From positions 992,001 through 1,056,000 of the forward strand of contig BDGG01000005.1 in NCBI GenBank assembly GCA_001949185.1: a DNA stretch of 64,000 bases. Direction: 5' to 3'. Source of the stretch: Ramazzottius varieornatus (taxonomy: Eukaryota; Tardigrada; Eutardigrada; Parachela; Ramazzottiidae). Of this stretch, positions 50,921 to 63,212 are shown in pieces (the stretch's first letter is position 1; every line of letters starts with the position of its first letter). The position numbers and the translations under genes are program-made. The notes below the pieces were generated by a model. The model worked only from the letters and a program-made list of their open reading frames with translations. It was not told the origin of the DNA and ran no database searches.

Positions 50921-52015
50921 ATAGAGTTTGCGAGGACAGGTCAGGTCTCATAAACTGCCATCATATTTGCGACTCTCAGGTTGTAGTCTCAGATTTAGGC
51001 AAATCAACTCCGCCCCAATCAAGCTTTATGAGAGTCATAAGTGCCGTCACCACCTGTGCATGCGAAGAATTTCGCCTCGGGGTCTCACGTTTGTGCACTC
51101 TCAGATCGCAATGCTTCTCTGCCGACCGGAAGTAAAAAACTCCGACCGGATCTGCAGTGGTGTCTTGACTCTTGACCATCTTCTACTCTCCCGAACTCTT
51201 TAAAATTTTGCATGGCACGAAAAGGAGACGACAACACGCACGATAACGCGAAAGTCAAAGGAGGCACATCAAGGACTTATCCGATAACGCGAGGGATACG
51301 CCTGTTTTCTCATTTTCTACTTCAGCAAGTTTAGTGCAGTTTCCTTATGTCTTAAGCCTGGCTAGCCGGCTTTACAAATACCCCCAGACCACATAATCGG
51401 CAGCCTCAACTGGTTGCTCCGGGGAGAAAGCGGCCATCGTAGATGACATGGAATCCTGAGCATTGTTGCTTAATGCTCACTGCGCCGAGTTTGCATGACA
51501 CTCCGAAAGTGATACCGCTCTCGTCCGTCGAACGTCAGCCGGCTAGCCAGGCTACTAGCCTCTGGTAATCTGGAAGTATCCTGGTGCTATGAAGTTCACG
51601 GATAATAGCAAATCTCCAAGCTTGAGTCGCGATTCCTCGGGCATCGTGAAACTCGAAGTGCGCCCCTGAAGTAGGGTTAGATGCGTGTGTGTTATGTCGT
51701 AATCCCCTGTAGAAGTTCGACACCGCACGCTGCGGTCCAAAATCACGAAAGGGGTAGTCTTCAGGCTCCGGAACGCGCAGAGATACGCAAAAGTTAGAGG
51801 GGATAATTTACCGGACGGTCTCAGAAATCGGTCTCATTGAAATTTCAGTTTTCCATGAGACCAGTCGGGCGCGATGTCAGAATCAAAGTCTCGGATTCCG
51901 AGTCGACCAATAGCAGCGTTTCAGCGTGTTCGAGCCGGCTCACGACCCGGCGAAACATCAGACCGAAAGACGAGAGTGGCTTTTTATGAGACCTGACTCG
52001 TCCTCGCAATCTCTA
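50921..52015 (-). mobile_element. 1.1-kb TIR DNA transposon, copy B (inverted)
   Basis: Ends TAGAGTTTGCGAGGACAGGT and the inverse GTCCTCGCAATCTCTA, flanked by TA on each side. It aligns with 18057-19136 reversed at high identity over the outer 550 and 250 bases, with more change in the middle. Neither copy has a transposase frame. Confidence 0.88.
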
Positions 52016-52497
52016 TATTTTGAAGTTCCTTCCGAAAAACGCGATTGTTTTTGACTTTCAGCAACACCACCTGACTTACCTGAGCTGTTTGTCTTTTCAC
52101 TTCACTGCGGCGATGATCGTGTAGACGTGTATCAAAAGTAGGTTTGTTGCAGAAATCGATAATCGTATCGTGTGTTTTGCAGAGTTATTTTTGTAGCTTC
52201 GGAAAAGAGGTCACGCGATCACATAGTGATCATAATTGCACTGCCAAGTTCTCAAGTTATACTGTTGCAACACATTCTTCGCTCCGAATACCACAAGAAT
52301 TCTAGTGGAAGAGCATCGGGAGCTTTAAGGTAAGACCATGTCCGCTCTGAGAGCGCTCATTGCAGATGGTTATACAGTCCTTCCTGGGGAGACCTTCGTC
52401 CATATGCGATGCCTGTTCTTATCTTGGATTCTTTCACGTTATCCATTTTTACAAAAGTCAGACATCTGGTTCATATTCCAGTGAAAAAGTTTCGAAG

Positions 52498-55193
52498 ATG
52501 GGAGGTGCAGTGTCCTCTGGCCGTGACAACGACGATTTGATAGGTATGAGTACGATACTGACCGTATTTTGCTCCTGTCCTGGGTTAATTTCCATCTGGT
52601 CATCTCAGATTCTATGCCCCACGCCCTTGGACAAGCTCATCGTTATTTTTTTCTAAATACGTTTCACCTACGAATGTTTCTTGCGCACGCAGATAATTTA
52701 GTGGAAGGAAACTTCATCAAGACCGAAGCTTTACAGCGGGTCTTCCGCTGCGTGGACCGTGCTCTGTATTACTTACCGGAAGAACGAGCACAAGCGTATC
52801 GGGATCAAGCGTGGCGCTATGGGACCTTGCATCTGTCAGCGCCATGCATCTACGCAGAAGTACTGGTAAGTACGTACTTCACACCGTATAAGGCATCACT
52901 CGGTAAATTTCCGAAAGTGTGTTGGACTCTTTTTCTGAATATGTTGGCTTCTATAGGGAAATCTCGGGCTGCAGCCAGGCATGTCCTTCCTGAACATCGG
53001 CAGTGGCACAGGCTACCTCAGCACATTGGCAGGTCTGATAGTTGGCTTGTACGGTGAGAACCACGGAGTGGAGATCCACGAGAGCAACGTCAAGTACTCG
53101 ATGGAGAGACTGCAGCACTTCCTCAAAGAGTCTGTAGCTTTACGCTACTATGACTTTGCCCAACCCAAGTTCATGGTTGGTAACGGGCTGGCTCTCGGAC
53201 CAGAGTTTCACGGAAGGTACGACCGCATCTATGTCGGTGCGGCTTGTGACGACGAAGAGTGTATTAAAAAGTTCTCGGAGATGCTGAAGATCGGAGGGGC
53301 CATGATTATCCCCACAGAACACTCGGTAGGACACTTAGTCGTTGTTCGCCCGTACTCAAGATTCATAACTGTGAGCGAAGGTTTTATTTTTTCTTTTCAG
53401 TTAGTCAAAGTGGAAAGAACATCTGCAACAGCGACAGCAACCACCAACTTAATGCAGTGTTCCTTCGCCTCGCTGATTCAACCGCAACCGTCCGCTCTCA
53501 GCGAATGTGTTCCTCGTAAGTATGGTGAAAAACTTCCGGTAAACCGAAAATGACGTGACAAAAATCCGGGATGTGGGCAAATGAATCGCGCCAGATCGTT
53601 CTTCCTCAAATGGCGCATCGGTCGATTTTTATTGGTTCGAAGTGTGCGCCACTTGGGAAAACCATTTGGTTCAGTTCATTTGCCCACGTCCTATTATCGT
53701 CTTACTCCATTTACTTATCTGTAGCTTTGAACTCTCCGCCGAAGTTGAAGTACATCTGCCGATCAGTGATTGTTCGGTCGATGCGGAACAGTGTCTTCTC
53801 CGAGTCGGCCGTTTACAGTGATCATCCATTGTGGATGCCGCGGACGACCAAGAAGCACGCCGAAGCGTCCAGTCGTCGACGATTGCATCGGGTGGTCTTT
53901 CCGTTGCTGTTGGCACAAGAGGATGGCGAAGATGAGCCGAGAATCGTTCTGGGTAATCCCATCAACACGAATGACAACGGCAACGATGCTCCCGCAGCTC
54001 ATGAGCTTCAGCAACCGGGGAGCTCACAGTCCGCCGAAGTGGCAGGAAGAAGCCAGTCGACCGGAAGTGAAGAGAGTGAAGTCGAACAAGCTGGTCAAGG
54101 TTTGGGCTCGTTGGAGATCGAGGTGACGGGAGACGCGGATACTGATGAAGATTTAGGTAGTAACGAAGATTTCTAGAATGATTTATTCCAAGCAATGTCG
54201 CACTGTCACTGTTTCTGTTAGTGCCGCATTCGGTCGCTTTCGAATACGCAGATGTGCGCTGGTTTGGCGAGTTTTATTTAGTGGCGCACTCTGCGGCGCT
54301 TTACCGTTGTGGTATGCGCCGGTAGCAATGGCTGCTTTATCGGTGGGGCATTCATCAGTGTTGTGATTTTTCTTTCAGAACTGCCTGATTACATCGAGGG
54401 CGGATATGGTCAGGGCATGGATATCGACGACCCAGCTCAAATAGCTCGAGATGAAGCTATTATGGCGGATCCCGTTGGTCGATTTAAGAACGGGAACTAT
54501 GACTTTTCTCCAGAAGTCCGTGCGAGAATGAGGAAACGAAGACTGTCAACTCGCACAGCGTCGGAGTCTCAGCCAGCCAACTCTACTGATCCGAAGCGGT
54601 AGGCGATTTTCTCCGCAATGTGTTGGACGGGGTTCTGTTGCCCTTTGTCTTATTTAGATGCCGCCCCAGTTGGTGCCGAGCACGACGTTGACGGGTGTTT
54701 TCATTGCGAAAAGCGAAAGCACTCTTTAAATCTGACTGGATTTTTTACTGGCCGTTGCACTGTTTTCAGAAGAACATCGACGGGACAGACTTCCACAAGT
54801 AGTCAGGCGTTACCTTCGACGTCCGAGAGGCCAATCGAGCTGGCTGCGCGTCGAGTGGCCGAGAGAGTGGGGAACCTCAGTGGGTACATGATGTCGGCCG
54901 AGATCGACGCTGGGTCAGAGACTTCATCGTCCAGCGTACAAGGAGGGACGTCGGAGAGGGCCATACTGACGCGACCACTAGGGGAGGATCGTGTGGGGGT
55001 CGAACGGGTGTCTACCGTGGTCGAGGACCCTGAGGTAGACGCAGTGCCGGATCCAAACTCGGCAGACTCGACACTTCCGTCAGCCTTGGCGATGGATGTA
55101 CGAATGGTGGAAGCTGTCCAGAGCCTACCCTTGCCGAAGTCCTTTCAGCGCTTCATCAACTTCGATCGACCTCTGGAAGAAGACTTGTGTTAG
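52498..55193 (+). CDS. PCMTD1: PCMTD1-like isoaspartyl-methyltransferase-domain protein
   Basis: Seven exons join in phase to 607 aa: 52498-52543, 52693-52865, 52957-53370, 53401-53515, 53725-54156, 54379-54598, 54770-55193. N-terminus MGGAVSSGRDNDDLIDNLVE is diagnostic and carries a myristoylation-type MGG. LHLSAPCIYAEVL and motif I NIGSGTGYLSTLAGL form the SAM-binding PCMT fold; YDRIYVGAA follows. The conserved C-terminal end, LPLPKSFQRFINFDR, matches the family's SOCS/Elongin-contacting region. Vertebrate PCMTD1 (about 357 aa) binds SAM and works as a Cullin-RING substrate receptor instead of repairing isoaspartate. The 250-residue acidic, Ser/Thr-rich insertion between the two halves is much longer than in vertebrates. 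A 5' UTR exon probably ends near 52329 (AAG|GTAAGA). Introns 4 and 5 carry palindromic elements. Confidence 0.93.
53574..53692. repeat. Palindromic MITE-like element, copy 12 (PCMTD1-like intron 4), fullest copy
   Basis: Outer arms GTGGGCAAATGAA and TTCATTTGCCCAC, inner arms CTCAAATGGCGCA and TGTGCGCCACTTGGG, loop ATTTTTATTGGTTC. About 118 bases end to end; the best guide to the element's true limits. Confidence 0.9.
54265..54335. repeat. Palindromic MITE-like element, copy 13, partial (PCMTD1-like intron 5)
   Basis: Left arm TTAGTGGCGCACTCTG and a weak right arm GGTATGCGCCGG. Degraded copy. Confidence 0.5.
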
Positions 55194-56412
55194 AACCACG
55201 GTCAACTACCCCGTAAGAGAAACTGTCGTTATCGCACTTTGCAAAGGTAGTAAAGAATCTTTCTAATTACGAGCATATTAAAAAATAGTTATCATTTTTC
55301 GTTTGGGTCTGTACTTTGACGGTGGAGAACTTTCTTGTTTTACTACAATTGTGTTTCGTCGAAGGTTTTGGGTGCTATTTTGTACATACGATACAGGCTT
55401 GTCTATCTCTTCGGTAATCAGGCCGAGCGAAGCGAGGCCCTTTTGAGTCTGCCGAGATTTCAATGGACGATCAGATTCTTCGAGCTTTCAGATATCGCAA
55501 ACACAGTACTGAAAAACCACGCCACTTGATCGGGGCGATCAAAAATTTGACTGGGGAACCGTACTGTGAGTCACAAGTAAAAGTGCTCGCTGTACAATGG
55601 TTTGCCTCCTTTGCTCGGCCTTTCCAGTGGTCAGAACCACTAGCTAGTGTTTATGTGTGGTATGCTCCCGAAGTCAATAAAAATGGGTTCAGATGATTAA
55701 CGTCTGCGTTCTGATGATACGGACGACAGATGGGCGAATGCTAACATTAGGAGTGGATGGCGCTCGGTTCGAAGAGGATGTTTCCGGTCGTGATTTCAGC
55801 GAGATCACGATCCAGAGAACGAGTATAGTTAAGACAGGAATATGGATTAATTTTGTCTTGGAGTTTGGTTCAAGTCGTCTAGCTGCGATGTTTGACTGAA
55901 CTTCCGTTAAATATGTGTTTTATATTTGATTGGTGATTACAGTGATTACAGTCCGCCGACTGTTGTCTCAAACCACATAACGACCATAGATAAATATGTG
56001 CGGAAGTGTGGTGTACATTTGTTCAGCAGATGTGTTGCGTGCCGAATGTCTGTTGGAGGCTACAGCGGAAGATTAATGTTTGCCAGTATACAGCGCGTAA
56101 TTGTTGCGGCCCATCTGGCAGCAGTGGGGCGGTTCTCCCGTCACTGCCGCAAGTGCTAACCTCGCGACGGGTGGCCGCGCCATCTCCGAAAACCTTGAGC
56201 TAGACAAATACCATCATCGAGCGTGCCTACGCTTAAATTACCATATCCGCGGTCGACGCAATTGTGATACCCTTGGTTTCACACTGCATAATATTCTCGT
56301 TTTTTTTCACCAGACTGTTTTGTGAAGAAAAAGTTTCAAACCTTTTCAAATTTAGTTCAAGACCTCTGTATCGTTTTGTGACTTCCCAGCTAAAGTTCGA
56401 TTTTGAACTGAT
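55194..56412. other. Intergenic, no supported gene apart from the dispersed repeat
   Basis: Holds the 220-bp repeat at 55429. Frames after it have no motif or splice context. The stretch near 56280-56400 may be the zinc-finger gene promoter. Confidence 0.4.
55429..55648 (+). repeat. 230-bp dispersed repeat, copy 2
   Basis: CAGGCCGAGCGAAGCGAGGC start and GGTCAGAACCACTAGCTAGT end, as in 38709-38938. Confidence 0.85.
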
Positions 56413-57380
56413 ATGGATCGCTCCTGTGAGCCGACGAGGAAGAGACTCGACTGCCAGATTTGCGGTAAGAAGAATCGTACCGAAGGAGCTGATATACGAT
56501 TTGGTGGAAATCGTTTTGGAGATGCCGGAGAATGCTGAGCATATTAGATCATTTTGCAGGTTCCTTGTTCACTTCTCCGTCAACACTCAGTCGGCACAAG
56601 GATGTCCACTCAACAACGCGGCGCTTTGTCTGTTCCTTATGCGGGAAAGGCTACAAACAGCTAGCCGGATTAAGAGCTCATCAGACTGTACACACCGGAA
56701 ATGGGCACAAGTGCCAAATCTGTAGCAAAGGTACGCCGATTATGAAGTAATTCTGGTCAAGCGGTCATACCGCGCAATGCTCATCATCCCGATCGCTTCG
56801 CCTTTCTGCTTGTAGAATTCCGTCAAGATACAAATTTACGAATCCATATGAACGCCCACAGAAATATCAGACCTTACGGGTGCTTCAAATGCTCGAAGTG
56901 TTTTACACAGTCCAGCAACCTCAGATCGTGAGTATACAGATCGTGTAGTTTTGAGGTTTTCACTGAGTGGAACTTCTTCATAAAGTCGTTGCGTATCCGG
57001 ATCCCGAGGACCCTTACGTTGAACAATCGATGACACTCTGTCTTTTTATTAGTCACGTTTCGGCCGTACACCGCAGCTGTTACCGATGCTGGACTGAAAT
57101 TATGCCTAAGGACGATCTCAAGACCCACATCAAGGCATGCAAGACAGCTTGTGGTGTTGAGCCGTCCCGGAGCACTGAAATAGCAGAGCTCGACACCCAG
57201 CTCGTATCTCGCCTTCCATCCCGACTGTCACGATCTGTAGCGAACAAAGTCAGCGGGCTGAAGTCGGTGTTGGTCCTTTCCCAGACTGGTCTCAGAGTTT
57301 CGATGTCCGGGAACCGAAAGTGTCGTCTCCCTTATGAAAGGAAGATTCGAACTTATTCAGTTGCTGAAGCTAGAAAATGA
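56413..57380 (+). CDS. Small C2H2 zinc-finger protein
   Basis: Exons 56413-56464, 56560-56730, 56816-56927 and 57053-57380 join in phase to 220 aa. Five fingers follow directly after a short basic N-terminus (MDRSCEPTRKRLD). Finger 1 is CQIC...HKDVH, 2 is CSLC...HQTVH, 3 is CQIC...HMNAH, 4 is CFKC...HVSAVH, and 5 is a C2HC form, CYRC...HIKAC. Each intron falls inside a finger, just after a Cys-proximal Gly/Lys or before the last His. The linkers are not the TGEKP type. The remaining 75 residues are polar with no motif. Probably a nuclear DNA- or RNA-binding regulator; target and orthologue unknown. Confidence 0.85.
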
Positions 57381-57591
57381 TGACAGTAGCGAAGAAATTC
57401 GCAACGGGCCTTTGTCTTGTAGCCATGTAGCTGACTTTTCCAACGAGTTTGTTTAAACATTAAAATGTATAATGTGCACTGATGTAAAAGGCTAACATTC
57501 AGTAGACTAAAAAATAAACAAAAATTCGATTCAAGACGAAGAGGGATAAAAGGCGAGAGGACAAAGAAAAAGTAAAAAAGAGGAGCTAATA

Positions 57592-59870
57592 TCAAGCTGC
57601 CTTTGCAACAGCTACAAAAGGTATCTGGCTAGTTTCTACACACTGAAAATTATAGCAAGCTTTCCCACCCTTGGGATCACATAGCGTACCCGGAAGTGCC
57701 GGACCAAATTTCAGACTGTACGATGATCGAGGTTCGGCAACACTTTTCAGCCTGCATTCCAGAGCTTGGCACATGTCATTGCCCACACGGGTACCGGAGG
57801 CGAAAACCTCTTTGATATCTTGTCTTCTCCATTTTTTCGTAGTCATCCAGAATTCGCCGAAGAGAAAGTTGCACAAATTGCTTGGATCAATAGGTTTAGA
57901 CACCACACCTGCGGAAAGAGAGCCGAATAATCATCAAAATCAACAGCTATGTAATAATTCGTCCCAGTGACGTCACTGCGAAACCCAACGGTCAGAAGTG
58001 ACGAAGCGCGCGAGTTTGGTAGGTAAGCACAGCAACAAAGCGTCTGACCGTAGTAAATATGAGATCACACCTTTTATTGCTGTTTTGAATTCCAAGCTTG
58101 GGTTCGTGCGATCTGGTTCATCTTTCACCAAACAGCTGCTGCGGTCCTTCAAGGCCAATTTTAGTTCCTTGATGGCACACGGTGTGAGCTGCGGTGTGAT
58201 ACCTTTGGTAGCCCATGCGTTGCCGCTCCACGAAACGGATGACATGAAGGAGGACCTATTGGGATCTTTGGCTTCAAAGGGACAGGTACTGTCTTCTTCG
58301 TGATGGACACCAATGGAATGGAAGATTTCGTGAGCAGCAGAGAAGCTTGGTATGGCAGTGTTCATTTCAACGATGCTACAATGTCGCCGCTTTTGACAGG
58401 TGGTACCGATCCATGCCAGGCCGATGCAGTCGTTCAGTCGCTGCCCTTCCGGAATGTGTCCATGGCGCTTCGGCTGCTCGATACCCCCTGGAAACTTGAA
58501 TGGCTGCGGAAGATCCAACTGTGCTCCAGATCGCCTGTTCGATTGGTAAGCCACCAGACGCTTGGAGTTCACGTCGTAGATATCCAGGTAAGTCAAAGTC
58601 TGTGGAATGAAAGAAAATCGTGCAGTCTCCGTCGTCGATAGCATGAAAAATTTGACTTGACTCCAAAGATGATCGCAAGACTGCACATAGAATTGACAGT
58701 TGTGCTGTCGGTAAAACAATCAAACGAAAGGCGTATCGGGTTAAGCTGCTGGCATATTCTGCAATCTAGAACCCACGAAAGGCGTCCGCTATATTTTCGT
58801 ACCTGGACTTGGTCGTAGTCGATATTATTGTATGGTCCAGCACAAACGTTATCCAGGTACTGTTCCGCATGTTCAACTGCTCCCAAATCGTTTCTCTCTT
58901 GGGTGAAGAACCCGAGAGACTGAAGAGCCAGAGTCAACTTGACTTTCCTCCACAGGGTTCTCTCCTTATACATCAACTGGACGTCGTTGTAGAAACCGAT
59001 AACATAAAAGATCTGTTCTTCCTCTTTGGTGAATCCCCACTTCTTCAGCACTTCATACACACTATAATCAATCAGCACACCCAGCTTCATCGAGGCTTTT
59101 ATTGCTTTCTTCTTCTTCTTCTTCTTTTTCTTCTCGAACTGAAAAGCTTCTTCCTCGTCCTTTTCAGATACGTCCTGCGTCAACAGACTCGGTTGCATCC
59201 GGCTGACTTCGAACACGATGTGAGTAGCTAAATCTAGATCAGCCTCTTTCATGTCGAAATATGCCGCGAACTTTCGTACGAAACGTTCTTTTACAGGAAC
59301 TATTCGTAATAAACGGTCGGGTCCTTGGATCAAGCCGCGCATCCCATCTTTCGATATGGAGAACGCGCTGTTCGCTGCTTCGGCATCTTCACCGTCATCA
59401 TCAGCGTCAAAGTTATTCTCGGCGAAAGCATCGCTAGCCTTCGCTAAATAGTGTCTGCTGTAAAGATCCCTGTCTACGAGGTGTGTTCTACCTTCCTCGC
59501 CACTCTTGTCGTCGAAATACTTTACTGAGAACTCTTGCGATAACAGCCGATCATTCCGGTATGCATTGATTGTGTACTTCCGGTTGAAAGCTGTTATGTC
59601 AAATTCTAGTTTTGCGGGGAAGACCCAGTCGGTTTTATGTACGTAGGACGGGAAGTCACGATAAGCATCGTGGTAGGACGGAGAGGTTAGATCGTAGAGC
59701 GGCACTTCCGACGGATGGGATACACCGAAGTGATGAGCAAGATCCATTTGGTCCATATAGGTATGTATGTCATATTGAGGATTGAATGGACCCGCCAACA
59801 AACTATCGGTCAAAACAAGCAAGCAGAAAGATAAACCATATTCGGCTACAAAATTAACGTTAGCTTTCAT
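57592..59870 (-). CDS. Secreted ADAM/ADAMTS-like zinc metalloprotease (copy B)
   Basis: Exons 59870-58803, 58599-58071 and 57908-57592 join in phase to 637 aa. A signal peptide (SFCLLVLTDSLLAG) is followed by a reprolysin-type prodomain with FPAKLEFDITAFNRKY. A Lys-only run of nine (FEKKKKKKKKKAIK) precedes the catalytic domain. Zinc motif HEIFHSIGVHHE (about residue 445) fits HExxHxxGxxH, and the Met-turn is SFMSSV. CAIKELKLALKDRSSCL resembles the end of ADAMTS/reprolysin domains. A Cys-rich C-terminal domain ends GPALPGTLCDPKG. No transmembrane segment, disintegrin or thrombospondin repeat is seen, as in short arthropod-type secreted metalloproteases. All catalytic residues are present. A close tandem relative lies immediately upstream. 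Target proteins unknown. Confidence 0.9.
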
Positions 59871-60120
59871 TGCTCATTTTCTGAAAGTTCTTCTTTCCAG
59901 CAGCGGCAGTGTTCATTTCAATGCACTTCTGACCTCCACGAAAGAGCAAGGTCACAAACAGCGGGATCATTCATAGCAACCTCCACATTCGGCGAAGCAA
60001 TAACACGAAGGAAGAAGGATAAGAAGAAGAAGAATAAGAAGCAGAAAATTATGGAAGACTGATTCACACAAAACACTTCGAGAATTCGAAAACAGCATTG
60101 TAACTAGCCACATCACAACT

Positions 60121-63100
60121 CTATCCCAGCACTGGGTTCTTGGACGCAGCAGAAGTCGGGTCAGCCTTTGGTACACATTTAAAATTAAAACATACTTTTT
60201 CCCCAGATTTGTCACACCGCGTAGCAGTAAGAGCTGGGCCAAACACCCATTTAGATGGAGACGCTTTCGAATCTTTTTCCCGAGCCCCACACACTAAAGA
60301 TTTACAGATTTCTGGTAAGTCGGGTTTCTCGGCAAAGACTTGCGGGTCCTTCCAGCGCTTAGTCCTCTGGAACAACGAGTAACCCTTCGCTTTACAAACT
60401 TCATCTGCCGTTAGAACCTTCTTATCCAACACACCTAAAACAACAAGAGGAACAATTCAAAATAGGTCCAGCATAGTACTTCGACAAAAGTATGATATTC
60501 AATGTTTTAATACTTTTGAGATGTTTTTGATAGAACTTTCCACTATCACTTGCTGGACTCTTGATCAGACACTTCCCATCCCCTTTCAGGTAGTTGACCA
60601 ATTCCTGAACAGCGCATGTGGACACCGAAGGCGGCTGGGCAGACTCGCTCCACCCGGACTTCATCGGCTGATTGGGTACCACGAAAGACGTCGGGTTCTT
60701 CGCCAACGGACACCCATTGGAGCCTTCATGCTGCATCCCCAAAGCATGCGCCAACTCGTGAGCAATGTTGATACTGGGAGTAAAGGAAGCCATCTCAATC
60801 ACCGAACAGTGATGCTTGAACGAGCAGGTCGAGCCCAATAACGCCAGCCCGACCGCATCGTACACTCTCTGCTCTTCCGGTATCTTGCTCGAATCTGTGA
60901 TATCCCCTGAATACCAACTTTTCGTTGTTGTTTTGTTATCAAATTGCACATCTTTTTCGTTTTCTAGGTCGAGAGTCTCGTCGATGGATCTTCTGCGAAG
61001 TCCAGCTGTTGGGTTCAGTTCGAACAAGTCCAGCATGGTCAAGGCTTGGACGTGGTCGATGTTCTTCCTGGTTGGGCTGTTCAGCGGACCATTACACAGA
61101 CTGTGCAGGTAGTTGGTGGCGTATGGGTCGGGTTTCACGTCTTTTCCCTTTCCGTCTGCGATGAACTCGACAGCACCAATCTCGATAGTCATATCCACCT
61201 TTTGTGAGATGGGACTAGCTTTGTAGAAGGCTTGAACCTCGTTATACATGGCGAGAACCAGGAAGGTCTTCGTGTCTTTGTTCTTGATACCTATACCTTC
61301 CAGCGCGGAATAGTAGCTGTAATCCACAACCGGGTAAATAGAGATGACAGCACGGAGGGGAAAAGTGTCCAGCTTGGGCTTCTGCGTGGTAGTGGTGGGT
61401 ACTATTTTTGGTGTTGTCGGTTTTTTTGTGGTAGTGGTGGTTGTTCTCGTCGTAGTTTTGACCGTTGTTGTTCTTTTCCGTGTATGTGAAGGTTTCCGTT
61501 CTTCTTCGTTGCCACCAACGTTTTTCCTGCGCTTCTTGTGGTTGGTCTTTCTGTTGTGGTGTTCTCGATTAACCGGCTTTCTTGGCCGCTCTCCAGGAGG
61601 AGGGGGAGGTCGACGGGAACTGCTCTCCTCTGGTGGTGGGCGAGGTTTTCGAGGTCGTCGTTCTTGATTTGGTGGGCGCTTCCGACGCGGTGGCGGGCCG
61701 CCATCCCGGTTACCTTCTCGTCGTTCGGGTGGTCGCTTGCGATCGGGAGGACGGCCTTCTCCGGGGCGTGGCGGTGGACCTCGTCCTTCGAGATTATCGG
61801 CTGGTGGACGCTGTGGTGGTGGCGGTCTGTGGTGAGGAGGGAGAGGTGGCGGTAACGGTGGTTCGTGACGTGGTGGTGGTGGTGGTGGTGGTGGTGGTGG
61901 TGGTGGAGGTGGTGGTGGCGGTCCGCGATGAGGTGGCGGAGGTCCCGGCATGACAATAGGTGGTAAGTTGATGGGCCCGCGACCATGATGGCCTGGAGGT
62001 GGTCTGTGGTGTGGGGGGCCAGGAGGTGGACCAAAGGGTGACTGGTGCGGTGGTGGTCGGTGTGGCATGTTCCGAGGACCATCTCTGTCTTCGTGTCGTG
62101 GCGGCGGCCCATAAGCGTTCGTTGGACGAGCCGATCGGCCATCTTCCCGGTGTGGACGTCGAGGGTCATCGCGATCGCGGTCGCGAGAAGGTTCTGATGC
62201 TGATCTAGCGTAACCGCCTTTTGGACGAACTGACCTGCTCTCTTCTCGGTCACGAGCGTTGCTTTTTCGTGGTCGATCGCGGGATGGTTCCGATTGGGAG
62301 TTTGCGTAACCACCTTTCGGACGAACTGATCGCGGACCGTCACGTCGATCATCATATCCACGCTGAAATTCAAAGCCTCCTTGCTGCTCTTCTTCCGGAT
62401 AGTACAGGCTTCGACTGTACCTCTCGTGAAGATCCCGGACTGTTTTCGAGGCGACCGGGTAAATCAGGTGCAGGTGTTCGAATTGTTCGGGGGTATCGAA
62501 GTTGGCCAAATATCGTCGGGCGACATTGGGTCGTAACGGCACAAGGCGATACAGTTGGCTGTCTAGATCCAACAAGCCACGAAGTCCGGCTGCCGAAGTT
62601 GACAATGCCCCACGTGTAACCTCGGTAGACCTTTCATCTTCCGGGTATATTCGCTTGACTCGGCTTAGGTAATGACTACGTGTGACACTGTGCGGCGGGA
62701 TATGGGAAGATATGCGACCAGACGAGCTGTGGTGAACCTGATGCCAACAACAAGGAAACCTCTGGGCGGTGAAGATAACCACAGCGGAATAGGATATGAA
62801 TGGAACGGATGAAAATTAAGCATTTCGAGTTGTGGCGCACCTGATAGTAAAATTCGGGAGAAACAAGGACGTCGTTCCTGGTGGCGTGGATAGAGTATTT
62901 CGTATTGAACACTTCGATGTCGAAATGGAGTTTCGCTGGATGAACCCAGTCGCGTTCCTGTGCGTGATGAGGGAAGCTACGGTAAGGTGCAGCATAAGAA
63001 GGAGTGGATAAGTCGTAGTCGGGAACACGATCTACAGAGTCGACTCCAAAGTGGAACTGGAGATCACCAACTGTCATATACTTGTGAAGATCATACTGTG

Positions 63101-63212
63101 GAGCGCTTTCGACTTGCAGCAGGAAGGAAAAGAGGAAAGTGGTGCAACAAAGGAAGCACCAAGGAAGAAGTGATAAGTCGTGTATAGCGTCCGGTGAGAG
63201 CGAAAATCGCAT
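60121..63212 (-). CDS. Secreted ADAM/ADAMTS-like metalloprotease with a giant Pro/Arg-rich insert (copy A)
   Basis: Exons 63212-62841, 62737-60514 and 60434-60121 join in phase to 969 aa. Signal peptide, prodomain (FDIEVFNTKY), catalytic and Cys-rich domains align with copy B. Residues about 254-575 are an insert absent from B. It begins with repeated RSVRPKGGYA and RDRDD units, continues with long Pro/His/Gly stretches including a run of 17 Pro (GGT microsatellite on the plus strand), then KKRRKN-type basic runs and a Thr-rich block TTTTTTKKPTTP that looks mucin-like. Zinc motif HELAHALGMQHE is intact (about residue 782). The Met-turn position reads SFVVPNQ, with Val where B has Met. Zincins usually need that Met for a stable site but tolerate change. 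A and B arose by tandem duplication. Confidence 0.88.
61865..61922 (+). repeat. (GGT)n microsatellite coding poly-Pro
   Basis: About 17 GGT units, read on the minus strand as proline codons inside the metalloprotease insert. Likely length-variable. Confidence 0.9.

Noticed and set aside
61402-62373. 323-codon minus-strand open frame in the metalloprotease insert
   Set aside because: It overlaps the true reading frame in low-complexity DNA; the frame that joins signal peptide, prodomain and zinc motif is the other one.
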